DNA from: Gaeumannomyces sp. JS-464
Taxonomy: Eukaryota; Ascomycota; Sordariomycetes; Magnaporthales; Magnaporthaceae
Direction: 5' to 3'
NCBI GenBank assembly: GCA_002197995.1
Contig: NGZR01000001.1
Coordinates: 4,154,001-4,218,000 of the forward strand
Length of the DNA: 64,000 nucleotides
In this document: positions 59,471 through 64,000 of the stretch, one piece after another
Numbering within the stretch: the stretch's first letter is position 1
Layout: each line of letters starts with the position of its first letter
The notes under the pieces: generated by a model
What the model was told of the DNA's origin: nothing
Seen by the model: only the letters and a program-made list of their open reading frames with translations
Databases searched by the model: none
Made by a program: the position numbers and the translations under genes

Positions 59471-62400
59471 ATGGCCTCGGAACCAGTGAGTCCTTCCAGT
59501 TCCTTTCGTCGCACTGAAAAGCGCGTGGTCTGACTGCTCCTGCCACCAGACGCAGCCGCTGCGTGTCTCGAGAAACAGCGTCGCGTCCCCGCCGTCTGGG
59601 ATGGCGAGTCCGCTTCCCAGGGCTCTGACGGAAATATCGCCGACCGAGAAGCGCCGTAACTCGCCCAGCTGGAACCAGCCGACCAAGGTGAGACCTCTCT
59701 CATTCCTGACCGGCGCCACCGCGGCCTGTCCGCTGACGAGACGCAGAAGATGACGATGAGCACCGACTCGTCTCCATTCCAGTCCTCGCCGCTGGAGGCC
59801 GCCACCACCACCTCTCCGCGCCTGTTCTGGAAGAACAAGAACCTCAACTCGGAGAACAGCCTGTACGGCGGCCGCAACGGCTCGCCCTCGCCCACCCGCC
59901 GCTCCTCCATCGAGCGACTGCAGAAGGCCTCACGGGTAAAGAACAGCAACATCCTGGCCCTCGAGCAGAAGCAGGAATACGATCCCACCCGCGTCCCTCA
60001 GGTCGAGAGGCCCCTGTCTAAGGTCCAAGGCAATGCCTACGGCGGAACTGGCGCTGCTGGCCTACGCTCCGCCCACCAGCGTGCTGACAGCAAATCCAGC
60101 ATCCCGCTCTACAGTCCAACCAAGGCGGGTGCCGCTACGCCTGTGCTTGATCCGCCGCGCACCCCGAGCAAGGACCAAGCCTCTCCCATCAAGTCGTCGC
60201 TCTCGACGAGCCGGTTTAAGAGCAGCCATGACTCGTCGGCAGACATGTCCCTCGACCGGGATCTGCCCAACGGCAGGTACTGCCATCGCCACGCCAAGAG
60301 CGTCACATTCGATGCCGCCCCGCCTCAGGTCAACGAGTATGAGATGGCCACGCCCGACATGTCGTCCATCGGATCCAACTCGCGCGAGGGCAGCTACGAG
60401 TCTGGAGAGGACGATGATGAGTACGACGACCATTACGGCGTCCATGAGCCCATGGGCCACGACGATAGCTTCGACGCCTCTCTTGAGGACACAGACAAGA
60501 CCCCTGTTGTGGGACCCGATGATTGGAGGCAGGACAGCCCTGCCGCCGCTCGCTCGAGCCAGCAGCTCGAGGATCCCTTCGAGGGCAGCCCCATGCCTGA
60601 GGCGGTCCCAAGCGCGCCCTCCAGCGGGCGGCCTCAGAATGGGCGCACCAATTCGTCCAACTCTCTGAGCGGTGACCACCGGCCGCTGCTCCTCTGCCCG
60701 GCATGGCTCAGCCGGCACGGCCGGGCTCTTCGGCGTCCAATGGCCGGCCCGGCACCGCGGGAAGCATGCACGATTCGCAGCGCAGCTTGCCCTCGCCGCC
60801 CTCGGCTTCGGGGTCCAAGTCGGATGTGCAGAACATTGGCAACGGCAGAATGCCGCTCGAAGAACGCCTGAAGCTTATGATGCTCTCAGACGGTGGCAAG
60901 ACCGCCGCCGAGCAGCAGAGGGAGCGCCGTATGCGCCGGGCGGGTGCTCGCGATAGGATCGGTAGCCCCACGCCGGAGCGGGAGATCCACAACACCAGTT
61001 TCCACGAGGAGGAAGATGACACTGTTGGCGACATCTCGGGCCTTGAAGAGTATCAGCTTCCGCCTCGCATCTCGCGCGAGTCTATTCTCCGCCGAGTCAA
61101 CGGCAACCAGCCCCAGGAGCGCGAGTCCGACTACCGTTTCTCGTCACCCCCTCTGAGCTCCAGCCCGGAGCGCCCGATCCCCATGGACCCAGACGTGCCA
61201 ATTCCCAGCACCGAGGATTCCATGCTCGACCTTGACGGCGAGGAGGAGGAGGAGTCTAGTGTTATCATCCACCGCGACGAGCATGACGAGGAGGAGGAGG
61301 ACGACGAGGAATTCGACGATGATGCGTACGACATTCCTGAGCTCTACGCTCATGGTAGGGCTGATCGTGAGCCTCCTGAGACCACCCAAGATCATTTCGA
61401 TGATCCGGACGGCTCTCTGGACATCGAGGACGACTCATCGCGCAGTCGGTACTCGGATGAACCCCCGCCAAGCCGGCCGTCAAACCCAGCGCGCCCGAGG
61501 AGGATGTGTCGACTACGCCTCGCGCCACTACTCCTGCTGAGGAACGGGTCCCCGAGGAGCGTAAAGATGAGACTGGCCTACTGCCGGAAGTGCCTGAGAG
61601 TTCTAGGAGTATCGACTTCTCGCGCGGACTGCAGGAGTACATGCTTCCGAAGCCGATCGATCTTGACGGCCCGATGCTGAATGAGTCCAAGTCTAGCACC
61701 AAGCGTACAGCAACGCCAGAAAAGATCCTCTCGAAGCCCGAGTACGACGGCTCCGGATGGGGCGACGACGATGACTTTTCGGAGCCCTCAACTCCCGACT
61801 CGGTCATTCATCACCCGGTCTCGGACGCCGAGGAGGTCGCCTCGAGCCACGCCCGATCCCGAACACGTTGCCACCATCAAGGCCTCTGGCTCCAGGCTCA
61901 AGACGCGCCCGTCCAACACGCCGTCGGACCTGGCGGCCATGCGCGACGCGAGGCGGCAGGTCAGCCGCGAGATTCCAGATGTGCCGGCGATCCCGCAGAG
62001 GCATACGAACCGCCTGTCGCGCGACATGGGTACCGATCTGGCCATGTCTGAGAGCGAGGCCTTCCTTGAGCGTCACCCCAGCTTTAAGAAACGGAGTCTC
62101 ACTCTAGACCTCGATCTCGGACAACAGATATTCGAGAAGGTCTTACTCACACTCTTGCACAGTTGACTCGGGAGCACTGCCCAGCGCCCAGTGCCCCTAG
62201 GCCCAGACAAGCGTCAAAGGACCAAGTGCGCCAGAGACGGCGCCTGACAAGAATGCACTGGATACTAACATTACATCACGAAAACAGCGCGGCTACTTGA
62301 TGCGTCAGAACACAAAGGTTGTTACTGCCACTGACAAGGAACGCGACGAGTACCGCTTTGCCCGCTCGGCTGGCAACTCGCCGATCAAGCAGGATCGGCC

Positions 62401-64000
62401 ACAGTCTTGGACGGTGGAGCCATGGAACGGTCAAGTTAGGAAGAAGAGCGTCCGGAAGCGAACCGCCCTGACCGGGCCTGCTCCTCCGCTGCCGGGCCAG
62501 GAGAGCAATGTGGCGGGCCTGAACCCCCAGGTCGAGGAGGAGCTCGCCGGTGACGCGACAGCCGAGGACAGCGGCGAGAGGGGCAGGCTGTTCGTCAAGG
62601 TCATGGGCGTCAAGGATCTGGATCTACCCCTTCCCAAGAGTAAGTTGCACTGTCACACAACGCCCCCTGTCTTTAGTCATTCCACTGACCCATGTCTTCC
62701 TTTTTGCGTTCCTAGATGAGCGGACTTGGTTCAGCCTCACGCTCGACAACGGCGTGCACTGCGTTACTACGGCATGGCTGGAACTTGCCAGAAACGCGCC
62801 CATCGGCCAGGAGTTCGAGCTTGTTGTTCCAAACGACCTCGAGTTCCAGCTGACGCTGAACGTCAAGCTTGAGAAGCCGGCGCCGCAGCAGGCGATCCAG
62901 TCGCCCACCAAGCTCAGTCGACCAAAGACGTCGACGTTCAGCCGGGTGTTTGCCTCGCCCAAGAAGCGCAAGGAGATGGAGATGCGCATGAGGGAGGAGG
63001 AGGAGCGCCTGGCACGGGAGCAGCAGGAGGCACAGGCTAGGCTCCGCAATAGGCAGCCGACACCTTGGGACCTGCTGTCGCCCCTGGCCGCTGAGGACGG
63101 CAGCTTTGCCCGCTCCTACGTCTGCCTGAAGGAGCACGAGTCGCGCTGTTACGGGCGCCCCTACCTGGTGGATGTCGCAGCCTTCAACGAGTGGGCCACC
63201 GAGGAGGCTGGCTTTGCCTCGAGCGTCAAGAGCAAGCGCGGTAACACTGCACAGATCGTCCGCCGTGCCCCCTACAAGATCGGCAAGCTGGAGCTCCAGC
63301 TCCTCTTCGTCCCGCGTCCCAAGGGCGCCTCGGATGACGACATGCCCAAGAGCATGAACTCGTGCATCCGCGAGATGAGGGCGGCCGAAGAGCGCCTGGC
63401 CAGAAACTGGGAGGGCCCCCTGAGCCAACAGGGTGGCGATTGCCCGGTAAGTTCCACACCGGTATTCGCAGTCTCGGACTGAACAACCGAGAAATCGTTG
63501 CCTTACGTATTTGGCCACTGACAATTTCCTCTTATTCTCTGCACAGTACTGGCGCCGTCGCTACTTCAAGCTGGTCGGCACCAAGCTGACGGCCTACCAC
63601 GAGGCTACACGGCAGCCGCGCGCAACCATCAACCTGGCTAATGCCAAGCGTCTGATTGACGACCGGCGAGCTCTCACAGAGAAGGAGACCACAGGCCGCG
63701 GCGGCAAGCGGCGGCGGTCTGCCTTCGCCGAGGACGAAGAGGGCTATATGTTTGTTGAGGAGGGCTTCCGTATCCGTTTCAACAACGGCGAGCTCATCGA
63801 CTTCTACGCCGACACGCCCCAGGACAAGGAGGGCTGGATGAAGGTACTCTCCGAGGTGATCGGTCGCGACAGCCTGAACGCCGACGACGACGCCAGCACC
63901 ACCAGCGCGCGAACCAAGGGCAAGTGGTGCGATCTCGTCCTTAAGCGGGAGGAGACGGTGCGCCGCCGGACTGAGAGTCGGCGCGTGCACTCACGCACCA
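59471..64000 (+). CDS. bud4: Bud4, anillin-like septation protein with PH domain (3' end cut by window)
   Basis: Bud4 organises septins and the contractile ring at septation sites with its GEF partner Bud3. Exons: 59471-59485, 59550-59687, 59747-62139 (with frame changes), 62288-62639, 62716-63446, 63547 onward. The N-terminal 800 or so residues are disordered, Ser/Pro-rich and acidic (EEEEESSVIIHRDEHDEE, PLEERLKLMML). The conserved C-terminal block starts at RGYLMRQNTKVVTATDKER. Next comes the anillin-type C2-like region (GRLFVKVMGVKDLDLPLP, ERTWFSLTLDNGVHCVTT, FELVVPNDLEFQLTLNVKL) and the PH domain (YWRRRYFKLVGTKLTAYHE, MFVEEGFRIRFNNGELIDFY, KEGWMKVLSEVIG). The last visible residues (KWCDLVLKREETVRRRTESR) are close to the usual end of the protein, so only a few codons are missing. 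Frame changes near 60,685, 61,490 and 61,845 look like indels. Confidence 0.92.

Noticed and set aside
1..64000. CRISPR arrays, prophage or bacterial operon structure
   Set aside because: No spaced direct-repeat array or ribosome-binding-site pattern; gene architecture is clearly fungal with introns.

Overview
The window is nuclear DNA of a filamentous ascomycete (Pezizomycotina), most likely a Sordariomycete. Evidence: short GT..AG introns with CTAAC/CTGAC branch sites, GC-rich coding DNA, long gene-free spacers, fungal gene families (CDC37, Pma-type proton ATPase, SMC3/SudA, Mot1, Dbp9, Bud4, a Puf3-like Pumilio protein, a CAS1-type O-acetyltransferase), and one LTR retrotransposon carrying the all-transition, AT-rich signature of repeat-induced point mutation (RIP). 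I cannot name the genus from sequence alone.

Layout. 1.8-5.0 kb (+): Pumilio/Puf3-like mRNA-binding protein. 6.7-9.7 kb (-): CAS1-like O-acetyltransferase (SGNH plus multi-pass membrane domain). 12.6-13.9 kb (-): F-box-like fungal protein. 15.4-16.5 kb (-): secreted PLC-like phosphodiesterase with a probable GPI tail. 18.9-20.6 kb (-): Hsp90 co-chaperone Cdc37. 21.2-24.6 kb (-): plasma-membrane H+-ATPase. 26.2-26.5 kb: a 270-bp Tc1/mariner-type MITE. 27.5-35.0 kb: a 7.6-kb Ty1/copia retrotransposon on the minus strand, with 238-bp LTRs, heavily RIP-degraded, carrying an extra gene-like frame in antisense between pol and its 3' LTR. 36.3-38.4 kb (+): Dbp9. 39.2-43.0 kb (+): Gln-rich protein of unknown function. 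43.8-47.6 kb (-): cohesin SMC3. 51.1-56.9 kb (+): Mot1. 57.7-58.5 kb (-): GNAT acetyltransferase. 59.5 kb to the window end (+): Bud4, cut near its C-terminus.

The genes are mostly unrelated housekeeping functions (post-transcriptional control, chaperone, membrane energisation, ribosome biogenesis, cohesion, TBP recycling, septation); there is no secondary-metabolite or pathway cluster. The non-housekeeping content is the MITE and the retrotransposon, grouped between the proton-pump gene and DBP9.

A striking property is that many conserved genes are interrupted by small frame changes (Mot1 about seven, Pma and Cdc37 at least four each, CAS1 several, Bud4 three, SMC3 one, Puf one) while conservation continues in the new frame. 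Where I could work the join out it is usually one missing base, several times in a short homopolymer. I read these as assembly indel errors, not dead genes; coordinates of the affected genes are outer limits with frame changes inside.
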